A stretch of 64,000 bases of DNA from Streptomyces griseiscabiei (lineage in GTDB: Bacteria; Actinomycetota; Actinomycetes; Streptomycetales; Streptomycetaceae): assembly GCF_020010925.1 (NCBI RefSeq), contig NZ_JAGJBZ010000001.1, positions 3,198,501 through 3,262,500 of the forward strand, in the 5' to 3' direction. Shown here one piece after another: positions 9,470 through 17,095 of the stretch. Position 1 is the first letter of the stretch, and every line of letters begins with the position of its first letter. The notes under the pieces are model-generated. The model worked only from the letters and a program-made list of their open reading frames with translations. It did no database searches and was not told the DNA's origin. Position numbers and translations under genes: made by a program.

Positions 9470-10143
9470 TTCCCCGCCCGCTTCTCCTCGACGAGGGTGA
9501 CGACGCACTCGATGACCTGCTGGAGGGTGAGGTCCGAGGTGTCCACCTCGACCGCGTCGTCCGCCTTGGCGAGCGGCGAGGTCTTGCGGCTGGAGTCGGC
9601 CGCGTCCCGCTTGAGCAGGGCCTCGCGGGTCGCCTGCACGTCGGCGCCCTTCAGCTCACCGCTGCGGCGGGCGGCACGGGCCTCCGGGGAGGCGGTGAGG
9701 AAGATCTTCAGGTCGGCGTCCGGCAGGACGGTCGTACCGATGTCGCGGCCCTCGACGACGATGCCGTCCTCGGCGCCCGACGCGATGGAACGCTGCAGCT
9801 CGGTGATCCGGGCCCGCACCTCGGGGACGGCGCTCACGGCGCTGACCTTGGAGGTGACCTCCTGGGTGCGGATCGGGCCGGCGACGTCCGTGCCGTCGAC
9901 GGTGATGGTCGGCCCGGACGGGTCGGTCCCCGAGACGATCTCCGGCTTGCCCGCCACGGCGGCGATCGCGGAGGGGTCCTCTATGTCGATGCCGTTGGTG
10001 ACCATCCACCAGGTGATCGCCCGGTACTGGGCGCCGGTGTCCAGATAGCTCAGCCCGAGCTGCGCGGCCACGGCCTTCGAGGTGCTCGACTTGCCCGTGC
10101 CGGAGGGGCCGTCGATGGCAACGATCACTGTGGCGCGTTCCAC
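9466..10143 (-). CDS. cmk: Cytidylate kinase
   Basis: The 225-residue protein phosphorylates CMP and dCMP with ATP in the cytoplasm. The P-loop GPSGTGKSS is at 12-20, and DTGAQYRA and VVEGRDIGT match the CMP-binding and catalytic segments of the family. Start is the GTG at 10143, with AAGG about 10 nt upstream. The 3' end overlaps the acyltransferase start by 4 nt. Confidence 0.96.
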   Translation of the reverse strand: MERATVIVAIDGPSGTGKSSTSKAVAAQLGLSYLDTGAQYRAITWWMVTNGIDIEDPSAIAAVAGKPEIVSGTDPSGPTITVDGTDVAGPIRTQEVTSKVSAVSAVPEVRARITELQRSIASGAEDGIVVEGRDIGTTVLPDADLKIFLTASPEARAARRSGELKGADVQATREALLKRDAADSSRKTSPLAKADDAVEVDTSDLTLQQVIECVVTLVEEKRAGK

Positions 10144-10249
10144 TGGGGAGCACCTTTCCTGGTCCGAGGTGGTGGGGCGGGACGGAAGGCGCCCCGGACA
10201 AGGGTACTGGGTGCGCGTAGCCCGTCCGGCCGCACCCGCCGCCGCCCCG

Positions 10250-11335
10250 CTACTGCCGGATCGCCCAGCCCCGCTCCCGCAGTGCCCCCGTCAGCACCAC
10301 GGCCGCCTTCGGCTCCACCATCAGCTGCACCAGACCCGCCTGCTGCCCCGTGGCGTGCTCGATACGGACGTCCTCGATGTTGATCCCGGCGGCGCCCGCG
10401 TCGGCGAAGATCCGGGCCAGCTGCCCCGGCTGGTCGTCGATGAGGACGGCCACGACCTCGTAGGCGCGCGGGGCGGACCCGTGCTTGCCGGGGACGCGGA
10501 CCTGTCCGGCGTTGCCGCGGCGCAGGACGTCCTCGATGCCGGTGACGCCCTCGCGGCGCTTGGCCTCGTCGGAGGCCTGGAGGGCGCGCAGGGCCTGGAC
10601 GGTCTCGTCGAGGTCGGCGGAGACGTCGGCGAGGAGGTCGGCGACCGGGCCGGGGTTGGCGGAGAGGATGTCGATCCACATGCGCGGGTCGGAGGCCGCG
10701 ATCCGGGTCACGTCCCGGATGCCCTGCCCGCACAGCCGTACGGCCGACTCCTCGGCGTGCTCCAGCCGGGCGGCGACCAGGCTGGAGACGAGGTGCGGCA
10801 TGTGCGAGACCAGGGCGACGGCCCGGTCGTGGGCGTCGGCGTCCATGACCACCGGGACGGCCCGGCAGTGCGAGACCAGCTCCAGGGCGAGGTTCAGGAC
10901 CTCGGTGTCGGTGTCGCGGGTCGGGGTGAGCACCCAGGGGCGGCCCTCGAAGAGGTCGCCGGTGGCGGCCAGCGGGCCGGACTTCTCGCGGCCCGACATG
11001 GGGTGGCTGCCGATGTAGGCGGAGAGGTCGAGGCCCAGCTCCTCCAGCTCACGGCGGGGGCCGCCCTTGACGGAGGCCACGTCCAGGTAGCCCCGGGCGA
11101 GGCCCCGGCGCATGGCGTCGGCGAGGGTCGCCGCCACATGCGCGGGCGGGGCGGCGACGATCACCAGGTCCACCGGGCCCTCGGGCGCCTCGTCGGTGCC
11201 GGCGCCGAGCGCGGCGGCGGTACGGGCCTGCTCCGGGTCGTGGTCGCTGAGGTGGACGGCCACCCCGCGCTGCGCCAGGGCGAGGGCGGCGGAGGTGCCG
11301 ATCAGCCCGGTGCCGATGACGAGTGCGGTTCTCAC
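10250..11335 (-). CDS. tyrA: Prephenate dehydrogenase with C-terminal ACT domain
   Basis: The 361-residue enzyme oxidatively decarboxylates prephenate to 4-hydroxyphenylpyruvate for tyrosine. The NAD-binding motif GTGLIG is at 9-14. SHPMSGREKSG belongs to the substrate-binding segment, and a C-terminal ACT domain (about 285-361, YEVVAVLIDDQPGQLA) suggests amino-acid feedback. The GTG start at 11335 overlaps the aroH stop as GTGA, so the chorismate mutase and the dehydrogenase acting on its product are translationally coupled. Longer in-frame readings upstream lie within aroH and are not credible. Confidence 0.96.
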   Translation of the reverse strand: MRTALVIGTGLIGTSAALALAQRGVAVHLSDHDPEQARTAAALGAGTDEAPEGPVDLVIVAAPPAHVAATLADAMRRGLARGYLDVASVKGGPRRELEELGLDLSAYIGSHPMSGREKSGPLAATGDLFEGRPWVLTPTRDTDTEVLNLALELVSHCRAVPVVMDADAHDRAVALVSHMPHLVSSLVAARLEHAEESAVRLCGQGIRDVTRIAASDPRMWIDILSANPGPVADLLADVSADLDETVQALRALQASDEAKRREGVTGIEDVLRRGNAGQVRVPGKHGSAPRAYEVVAVLIDDQPGQLARIFADAGAAGINIEDVRIEHATGQQAGLVQLMVEPKAAVVLTGALRERGWAIRQ

Positions 11336-11700
11336 TGGGCGATGTCCTTGCGGAGTGCGGCGGCGGCCCCCAGGTACACGTGCGCGATCTCCGAGCGCGG
11401 CCGGTCGGACTCGATGTGGGCGAGTATCCGGACGACCCGGGGCATGGCCCCCTCGATGTCCAGCTCCTGGGCGCAGATCAGCGGCACGTCGGCGAAGCCG
11501 TCGCCGAGCTTGCGGGCGGCGGCGGCCGGGAAGTCGCTGTGCAGGTCGGGCGTGGCCGTGAACCAGACGCTGATCAGATCGTCCGGACCGAGCCCGTTGC
11601 GCTCCAGGACCGCGGTGAGCAGCTCGCCCACCTGCTCGTCCATGTGCCCCGCCTCGTCCCGTTCGAGTTGGACGGCGCCCCGGACCGCTCGTACCGCCAC
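11332..11700 (-). CDS. aroH: AroH-type chorismate mutase
   Basis: The 122-residue protein has the length and pattern of the trimeric AroH family (MAVRAVRGAVQLERD at the N-terminus, SVWFTATPDLHSDFPA, and the VYLGAAAALRKD tail). It converts chorismate to prephenate, which the coupled TyrA then uses. The start is a GTG preceded by GAGGAG. It heads the minus-strand run aroH-tyrA-cmk-acyltransferase(-der). Confidence 0.95.
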   Translation of the reverse strand: MAVRAVRGAVQLERDEAGHMDEQVGELLTAVLERNGLGPDDLISVWFTATPDLHSDFPAAAARKLGDGFADVPLICAQELDIEGAMPRVVRILAHIESDRPRSEIAHVYLGAAAALRKDIAQ

Positions 11701-11984
11701 GGCTCTGCTCCTCGCTGGTGTGCATCCGGGACATACGTCCCGGCTCGTCGTACGACCAGCCTAGTCAGCACTCCCCGGGCCGGTGCGCGGCGCCCGCCTG
11801 CCGAGACACCCGGTCCGGGAGGCGTTCCCGGTGGAGGATCTTCTCCGCCGGGCGGGACAATGTCTCGCGAACGTCACTGTCCCGTCACTTGGGGGCGAAA
11901 TACCCCTATGCGCCCCTGGACGGCGCCCCACGGGTCCGCTTGCATGGGGGAGGCCGTCCGCGCCACGCCTCGGGGGAGGCTCGT

Positions 11985-12662
11985 ATGAAGCGCTCCGGAC
12001 CACTGGTCACTCTGCTCGGCGGGCTGGTGCTGGCCCTGGTCCTGCTGTCGTTCAACGCGACGACCGGGACCCGCGCCGGCTCGGCCTCCACCGCCGCCGA
12101 CCCGCCGCCCGCCTCGGCCGCGCCGGGCCGGTCGCCGAGCCCGTCGCCGTCGACGACCTCGCCGTCGCCGAGCCCGACACCCTCTCCGCCGGCCGACGGC
12201 GACTACGCGGGCCGCACCGACGACGACTCCGCCGCGATCGCGGTGACGCTGCGCGACGGGAAGGCGGTGGCGTACTTCTGCGACGGCCGCGCCCAGGAGT
12301 CCTGGCTCAAGGGCGAGGTCGAGGACGACGGCGGGATGAGGCTCACGAGCAAGGACGGCGCCGAGCTGAACGGCACGCTGAAGGGCGGGAGCGTCCGGGG
12401 CACGGTCGGCATCGGCGGCCGGGAATACGCCTTCACGGCACCCGGGACGGGCGAGACCGCGCTGTACCGGGCGACCGCCAATGTCCGCGGGGCCGAGGTC
12501 GACGGCGGCTGGATCGTGCTGTCGGACGGCGGGCAGGTCGGCATCGTCAAGCGGGACGGCAAAGCCGCGGCGGCGCCGGAGATCGACCCGGAGACCGGTG
12601 CGGTGACGGTCGACGGACAACGGCTCACGGCTCGCCCCGTCACCCCGGAGGGCACCTCATGA
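11985..12662 (+). CDS. Membrane-anchored or secreted hypothetical protein, first gene of a Rieske module
   Basis: The 225-residue protein begins with a short positive segment and a hydrophobic stretch (about 8-25). A Ser/Pro-rich linker (about 40-75) and an exported beta-rich domain with many Gly and charged residues follow. GGGGGAGG precedes the ATG. Its stop overlaps the DUF6529 gene (ATGA), which in turn overlaps the Rieske gene, so the three are one transcription-translation unit. No enzymatic motif is recognised. It may be an extracytoplasmic partner of the electron-transfer proteins that follow. Confidence 0.8.
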   Translation: MKRSGPLVTLLGGLVLALVLLSFNATTGTRAGSASTAADPPPASAAPGRSPSPSPSTTSPSPSPTPSPPADGDYAGRTDDDSAAIAVTLRDGKAVAYFCDGRAQESWLKGEVEDDGGMRLTSKDGAELNGTLKGGSVRGTVGIGGREYAFTAPGTGETALYRATANVRGAEVDGGWIVLSDGGQVGIVKRDGKAAAAPEIDPETGAVTVDGQRLTARPVTPEGTS

Positions 12663-13231
12663 CCGTCGACCCGAGCGCCGCGACCCAGGACTTCCCGTCC
12701 CCGTGTCCCGCCTCCGCCACCCGCTATCTGGTCCCGGTCCTCGTGGCCTGCGCGGTGGCGGTCGGCCTCGGGGTCTACGGCCGGGTGCACGACCCGGCGG
12801 GCACCGCGTTCAACCTGGCGGGGTTCAGCGGCACGGGCGCCGTGAAGTCGTGGCTGGCGACGGTGTCGTTCGGCTTCGCGCTCGTCCAGCTGACGTCGGC
12901 GCTGATGCTGTACGGCAGGCTGCCGGGCCCGAGCTGGGCGGGGGTGCTGCACCGCTGGTCGGGGCGGGCGGCGTTCCTGCTCGCGGTGCCGGTGGCGGTG
13001 CACTGTCTGTACGCCCTCGGCTTCCAGACGTACGAATCGCGCGTTTTGTGGCACTCTCTCCTGGGTTGCTTCTTCTTCGGTGTTTTCAGTGCGAAGATGC
13101 TGCTGCTCCGCTCGGAGCGACTCCCCGGCTGGCTCCTGCCGATCGTCGGCGGTCTCGTCTTCACCGCTCTCACGGTCGTCTGGCTGACCTCCGCCCTCTG
13201 GTTCTTCCGTACGTTCGGAGTGACGACATGA
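12659..13231 (+). CDS. DUF6529-like four-to-five-helix membrane protein, possible cytochrome-b-like
   Basis: The 190-residue protein has about five hydrophobic helices. Histidines lie in or near helices (LHRWSGRAAF, AVHCLYAL, LWHSLLG), positions that in b561- or ferric-reductase-like proteins hold haem. Position between a secreted protein and a Rieske lipoprotein, with 4-nt overlaps on both sides, supports a membrane electron-transfer role. Haem binding is inferred and untested. DUF6529 is named from memory. Confidence 0.75.
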   Translation: MTVDPSAATQDFPSPCPASATRYLVPVLVACAVAVGLGVYGRVHDPAGTAFNLAGFSGTGAVKSWLATVSFGFALVQLTSALMLYGRLPGPSWAGVLHRWSGRAAFLLAVPVAVHCLYALGFQTYESRVLWHSLLGCFFFGVFSAKMLLLRSERLPGWLLPIVGGLVFTALTVVWLTSALWFFRTFGVTT

Positions 13232-13686
13232 CGATGGGTTCGACGCGGCGCACGGTCCTGGCGACCGGCACGGCGGGCACGGTGGCGCTGCTGGTGGGGT
13301 GCAGTGAGTACGGCGGTGACGACGGCGACTCCCAGAAGGAGACCGGGAACGAGACCGGGCAGGAGACCTCGCCCGGGGACACCGGTACGGACCGCGCGGG
13401 TGAGGAACTGACGAAGACGACCGACATCCCGGTGGGCGGCGGCAAGATCTTCAAGGATCAGAAGGTCGTCGTGACCCAGCCCACGGAGGGCGACTTCAAG
13501 GCCTTCTCGGCGGTCTGCACCCACCAGGGCTGCATCGTCAGCGGTATCTCGGACGAGACGATCGACTGCGCCTGCCACGGCAGCAAGTTCAAGATCACGG
13601 ACGGTGCGGTGGTGCAGGGTCCGGCCACGCAGCCGTTGCCCGCCGAGGAGATCACGGTCTCGGGTAATTCGATTCAGCTGGGCTGA
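13228..13686 (+). CDS. Rieske 2Fe-2S lipoprotein with Tat-type signal
   Basis: The 152-residue protein begins with a twin-arginine segment (STRRTVLATG) and a lipobox ending LLVGC, so it should be exported folded and lipid-anchored. An acidic Thr/Glu/Gly-rich spacer precedes the Rieske domain. The cluster ligands are in CTHQGC and CACHGS, which together supply two Cys-x-His and Cys-x-x-His pairs. It should sit on the outer membrane face and exchange electrons with the DUF6529 membrane partner. It overlaps that gene by 4 nt. Confidence 0.92.
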   Translation: MTMGSTRRTVLATGTAGTVALLVGCSEYGGDDGDSQKETGNETGQETSPGDTGTDRAGEELTKTTDIPVGGGKIFKDQKVVVTQPTEGDFKAFSAVCTHQGCIVSGISDETIDCACHGSKFKITDGAVVQGPATQPLPAEEITVSGNSIQLG

Positions 13687-13696
13687 GGCCACCCCG

Positions 13697-13702
13697 TACG
13701 CT
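13697..13702 (+). promoter_or_regulatory. -10-like TACGCT, 7 nt before the ATG of the 13710 gene
   Basis: There is no Shine-Dalgarno sequence before this ATG. A TAnnnT hexamer separated by 7 nt from the start codon is the layout expected of a leaderless transcript. No clear -35 is visible. Confidence 0.4.
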
Positions 13703-13709
13703 CCCGGAC

Positions 13710-14414
13710 ATGCAGCCCCCGCCCCCGCATCCGCACACCCTGGTCCGCGAGCACACCGTCTACGCCTGTGTGATGGGGTCGCGGGCCTTCGGCCTCGCCA
13801 CGGACGACAGCGACACCGACCGGCGGGGTGTCTTCCTGGCCCCCACGGAGCTGTTCTGGCGTTTCGAGAAGCCGCCGACCCATGTGGAGGGGCCGGCGGA
13901 GGAGCAGTTCGGCTGGGAGCTGGAGCGCTTCTGCGAGCTGGCCCTGCGCTCCAACCCCAACATCCTGGAGTGCCTGCACTCCCCCCTGGTCGAGCACCTG
14001 GACGCCACGGGGCGTGAACTGCTCGATCTGCGCGGGGCGTTCCTGTCCCGCCAGGCCCACGAGACGTTCGCCCGCTACGCCCTGGGCCAGCGCAAGAAGC
14101 TCGACGCGGACGTCCGCACGCACGGCACCCCCCGCTGGAAGCACGCCATGCATCTGCTCCGCCTCCTGACGAGCTGCCGGGACCTGCTGCGCACGGGCAC
14201 GCTGACCGTCGACGTCGGCGACCTGCGCGAGCCCCTGCTGGCGGTGAAGCGCGGCGAGGCGCCCTGGGCCGAGGTCGAGTCCCGGATGGCCCGTCTGGCG
14301 GTGGAGGCCGAGGAGGCGATGTCCCGCAGCCCCCTGCCTCCGGAGCCGGACCGGGCCCGCGTCGAGGACTTCCTCGTACGGACCCGCCGCGCGTCGGCGC
14401 TGCGGGCCGCCTGA
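13710..14414 (+). CDS. RlaP/YcgL-family nucleotidyltransferase (copy A)
   Basis: The 234-residue protein has a polymerase-beta-type active site: GS at 23-24 and the DSDTD segment with metal ligands Asp35 and Asp37 (GSRAFGLATDDSDTDRRG). The helical C-terminal part (LGQRKKLD, WKHAMHLLRLL) fits the RlaP/YcgL group associated with RNA end processing or repair. It converges on a second member of the same family (14453-15226) encoded in an nrtR-like operon. The substrate is unknown. Confidence 0.82.
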   Translation: MQPPPPHPHTLVREHTVYACVMGSRAFGLATDDSDTDRRGVFLAPTELFWRFEKPPTHVEGPAEEQFGWELERFCELALRSNPNILECLHSPLVEHLDATGRELLDLRGAFLSRQAHETFARYALGQRKKLDADVRTHGTPRWKHAMHLLRLLTSCRDLLRTGTLTVDVGDLREPLLAVKRGEAPWAEVESRMARLAVEAEEAMSRSPLPPEPDRARVEDFLVRTRRASALRAA

Positions 14415-14452
14415 AGCCTCCGGTCGGCCATCCGCCGGTCCGCCAAGCAGGC

Positions 14453-15226
14453 TCAGACCTCCAGACCCTCCAGCCGGACGCGGACGACGAAGTCGTGCAG
14501 GGCGTCGTACGCGGACGGGTTCTCCGGGAGCACGGACAGGGCCTGTTCCTCGTCCAGCACACCCTGGAGCCGCTCCACGTCCTCGGCGACACGCTCCCGG
14601 TCGACGTCCGCCTTGCCGTGTTCCTCGGCCGCCTTCGCCGCGACGAGGTCCGGGAGGTACCCGGGGGCCTCGTCGATCTCCGGCAGCAGCGTCGGCAGAT
14701 GGGCCCGCACCTCGCCGCTGCGCATGAGGTGGATGCCGGTGAGCAGTACCCGGAACGTGTAGAGCAGCGGCTTGAGTTCGCCGGTCTTCTCGAAGAGCCG
14801 CCACTGGGTGGTGGCGAACCCCCGGTAGTGGTGGGCGTGGTGGCGGGTGAGGACGCCCGGGGCGAGCGCGACCAGCTCGCGGTGGGCCTCGCCGGTGTGC
14901 ACGACCAGCGGGGAGAGCAGCTGCTCCAGCACATAGCCGTTGCGGCGCAGCATCAGCCGGGCGAACTTGCGCAGGTCGTGGGTGACGAGGTCCATCTCGA
15001 CGCCGTCCCGGTCCCACATCCTCGACCGGGTCTCCTCCGGCTCGCGCAGTCCGACCAGTTCGGCCGCGGGCAGCAGATGCGCGCCGCGCAGGTCGACGTC
15101 CGAGTCGCGCGAGGGGAAGCCGTACAGATGGGCTCCGGAGACGGTGGCGAACAGCAGGGGGTCGGGCTGTTCGGCCACCACCGGGGCCAGGTCGAAGCCG
15201 AGGGCGTCGGTCGGGGCGTCGGTCAT
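14453..15226 (-). CDS. RlaP/YcgL-family nucleotidyltransferase (copy B)
   Basis: The 257-residue paralogue of the convergent gene keeps the paired acidic residues (RDSDVDLRG, Asp43 and Asp45), but the usual GS is altered to SG (VSGAHLYG, 30-36). Shared features with copy A include the helical HHYRGFATTQW and LYTFRVLLTGIHL segments. It starts 3 nt after the stop of the ADP-ribosylglycohydrolase gene, so it is the last gene of the regulator-hydrolase-transferase operon. The SG change could alter or reduce catalysis. Confidence 0.82.
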   Translation of the reverse strand: MTDAPTDALGFDLAPVVAEQPDPLLFATVSGAHLYGFPSRDSDVDLRGAHLLPAAELVGLREPEETRSRMWDRDGVEMDLVTHDLRKFARLMLRRNGYVLEQLLSPLVVHTGEAHRELVALAPGVLTRHHAHHYRGFATTQWRLFEKTGELKPLLYTFRVLLTGIHLMRSGEVRAHLPTLLPEIDEAPGYLPDLVAAKAAEEHGKADVDRERVAEDVERLQGVLDEEQALSVLPENPSAYDALHDFVVRVRLEGLEV

Positions 15227-15229
15227 CCC

Positions 15230-16252
15230 TCAAGCGTCCCAGAGGGCTCCCAGCGAGACGAGGTCGCCCTGGTACTCGATGCGGTCGGCCCACTCGGTGG
15301 GCCAGGCGTCCGGCCCGTGGTAGGCGCCCGCGAAGGCACCGGCGAGGCAGGCGATGGAGTCCGAGTCGCCCGAGGTGCAGGCGGCGCGGCGCAGCGCGGT
15401 GACGGGCTCGTCGACGAAGAGCAGGAAGCACAGCAGCCCGGTGGCGAGGGCCTCCTCGGCGATCCAGCCCTCCCCCGTGGCCAGGCAGGGGTCCGTCTCG
15501 GGCGAGGGCAGCCGCAGCGCCTCCTGGAGGCGGTCCAGGGCGTCCAGGCAGTCGTCCCAGCCCCGGGCGATGTAGTGCTCGGGCGAGGGGTCCTGGCTGT
15601 AGGTCCACAGGTCGCCGAGCCAGCGCGCGTGGTAGCGGGAGCGGTTCTCATGGGCGTACGAGCGCAGCCGGCCGACCAGGCCCATCGGTTCGGCGCCCTG
15701 GGCGAGCAGCCGTATCGCGTGGGCGGTGAGGTCGGAGGCGGCGAGCGCGGTGGGGTGGCCGTGGGTGAGCGCGGCCTGCAACTGGGCGGCCCCCGCGCGC
15801 TGTTCGTCGCTGAGCGGGCCGATCAGACCGAGGGGCGCGACCCGCATGTTGGCACCGCAGCCCTTGGAGCCGATCTGGCTGGCGAACTGCCAGGGGTGCC
15901 GCTCGACCGCGAGGAGGTCGCAGGCGACCAGGCAGGTGTGGCCGGGCGCGCGGTTGTTCTCCGGGGAGCGGGACCACTCGACGAACTCCTTGCGCACGGC
16001 CCGCTCCAGGGCCTCGGGGCCGAGCGATCCACGGTCCATGGCCGCCCGCAGGCCGTGCCCGAGCGCCAGCGTCATCTGGGTGTCGTCGGTGACGATCGCG
16101 GGCCTCGGCAGCTCCATCCGCCGCCAGGGACCGAACTTGGCGAGGATCGACGGGACGTCGTCGAACTCCGTCGGGAAACCGAGGGCGTCTCCGAGGGCGA
16201 GGCCGATCAGTGATCCGGTGGCGGAGCGCTTCGTTCGGAGCGTCATGGTCAT
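15230..16252 (-). CDS. ADP-ribosylglycohydrolase family protein (DraG-like)
   Basis: The 340-residue protein has the family's metal-binding blocks: GLALGDALGFPTEF near the N-terminus, TDDT at 55-58, and the C-terminal SGDSDSIACLAGA. It should hydrolyse ADP-ribose-protein, -nucleic acid or small ADP-ribosyl bonds using a dinuclear magnesium centre. The ATG at 16252 overlaps the regulator's stop by one base (TGATG). Its place between an NrtR-like Nudix protein and a nucleotidyltransferase points to NAD/ADP-ribose metabolism or nucleic-acid ADP-ribosylation. Confidence 0.92.
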   Translation of the reverse strand: MTMTLRTKRSATGSLIGLALGDALGFPTEFDDVPSILAKFGPWRRMELPRPAIVTDDTQMTLALGHGLRAAMDRGSLGPEALERAVRKEFVEWSRSPENNRAPGHTCLVACDLLAVERHPWQFASQIGSKGCGANMRVAPLGLIGPLSDEQRAGAAQLQAALTHGHPTALAASDLTAHAIRLLAQGAEPMGLVGRLRSYAHENRSRYHARWLGDLWTYSQDPSPEHYIARGWDDCLDALDRLQEALRLPSPETDPCLATGEGWIAEEALATGLLCFLLFVDEPVTALRRAACTSGDSDSIACLAGAFAGAYHGPDAWPTEWADRIEYQGDLVSLGALWDA

Positions 16253-16977
16253 CAGGGCCGTCCTTCCGTGGTGGGGCGGAGCAGGGGCGGGTGCAGGGCG
16301 GTGGCCCCACCCGCTCGGTACAGCGCGGCGGGTTTGCCGCGACCGCCGGTCAGGCGGGCGGCGCCGGGCACCTGTTCGACGAAGCCCGGCGTGGCCAGCA
16401 CCTTGCGCCGGAAGTTGGGCCGGTCGAGCGGAGTGCCCCACACGGTCTCGTAGACCTGCTGGAGCTCGCCGAGCGTGAACTCGGGCGGACAGAAGGCGGT
16501 GGCGAGACAGGTGTACTCCAGCTTGGCGCCGACGCGTTCGTGGGCGTCGGCGAGGATGCGGTCGTGGTCGAAGGCGAGCGGACCGATGGCGTTGAACCGC
16601 AGCCACTGGGCCTGGGCCGCGTCGCCACCGCCGTGCGGGACGGGCGGGTCCGGGAACAGCGCGGCGAACGCGACGGTGACGATCCGCATCCGCGGGTCCC
16701 GCCCCGGCTCGCTGTAGGTCCGCAGCTGCTCCAGGTGGAGCCCGGCGACGTCCTTGACGCCGGTCTCCTCCGCGAGTTCCCGCCAGGCGGCCTCCTCCGC
16801 GGACTCGTTGGGCAGCACGAACCCGCCGGGCAGTGCCCAGCGGCCCTCGTACGGCTCCTGTCCGCGCTCGACGAGCAGCACCTGGAGGGTGCCCGCGCGG
16901 ACGGTGAAGACGGCCAGGTCGACGGTGACGGCGAAGGGTTCGTAGGCGTACTTGTCGTAGCCCTCGGGTGAGGTCAT
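16252..16977 (-). CDS. NrtR-like Nudix domain transcriptional regulator
   Basis: The 241-residue protein has an N-terminal Nudix domain (about 12-150) and a C-terminal winged-helix-like region (about 155-225, LGELQQVYETVWG and RPNFRRKVL), the NrtR layout. The Nudix box is complete: Gly52, Glu58 and the REL-A-EE-T-G-V block at 66-74. NrtR proteins sense ADP-ribose-type ligands and repress NAD-metabolism genes. Catalysis may be retained here. A 43-bp double palindrome lies immediately upstream and overlaps the likely promoter and ribosome-binding site, consistent with autoregulation of this operon. Confidence 0.88.
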   Translation of the reverse strand: MTSPEGYDKYAYEPFAVTVDLAVFTVRAGTLQVLLVERGQEPYEGRWALPGGFVLPNESAEEAAWRELAEETGVKDVAGLHLEQLRTYSEPGRDPRMRIVTVAFAALFPDPPVPHGGGDAAQAQWLRFNAIGPLAFDHDRILADAHERVGAKLEYTCLATAFCPPEFTLGELQQVYETVWGTPLDRPNFRRKVLATPGFVEQVPGAARLTGGRGKPAALYRAGGATALHPPLLRPTTEGRP

Positions 16978-16989
16978 GGCGGTCGCCCC

Positions 16990-17032
16990 CCTTTATGGTC
17001 ACCGTGACTAATAGTCATCACGACTATAAAGG
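16990..17032. promoter_or_regulatory. 43-bp double palindrome, candidate NrtR operator
   Basis: The segment is almost identical to its reverse complement, centred on 17011. It contains four GTC/GAC-type half-sites, including GTCACCGTGAC (16999-17009) and ATAGTC...GACTAT, flanked by CTTTAT and ATAAAG arms. The spacing suggests two adjacent dimer sites. On the minus strand it contains TATAGT- and TATTAG-like -10 candidates, and its edge runs into the AAAGGGGG ribosome-binding site of the nrtR-like gene. It should control that operon; the protein bound is inferred from context. Confidence 0.7.
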
Positions 17033-17058
17033 GGGCGGCCCTGGGCCCACAACCCTTT

Positions 17059-17081
17059 CCGGGGCACGTTCTGCGCCCCGG
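17059..17081 (-). terminator. Hairpin after tldE, probable end of the biosynthetic operon
   Basis: CCGGGGC (17059-17065) pairs with GCCCCGG (17075-17081) just downstream of the last gene of the minus-strand operon. No T-run follows; many high-GC terminators also lack one. Confidence 0.45.
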
Positions 17082-17095
17082 CCTCCACCCCCGGC

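Noticed and set aside
14495..16213. Open frame of 572 codons on the plus strand opposite nucleotidyltransferase B and the ADP-ribosylglycohydrolase
   Set aside because: No family resemblance, Gly/Val/Arg-rich shadow composition, and the opposite strand encodes recognised enzymes.
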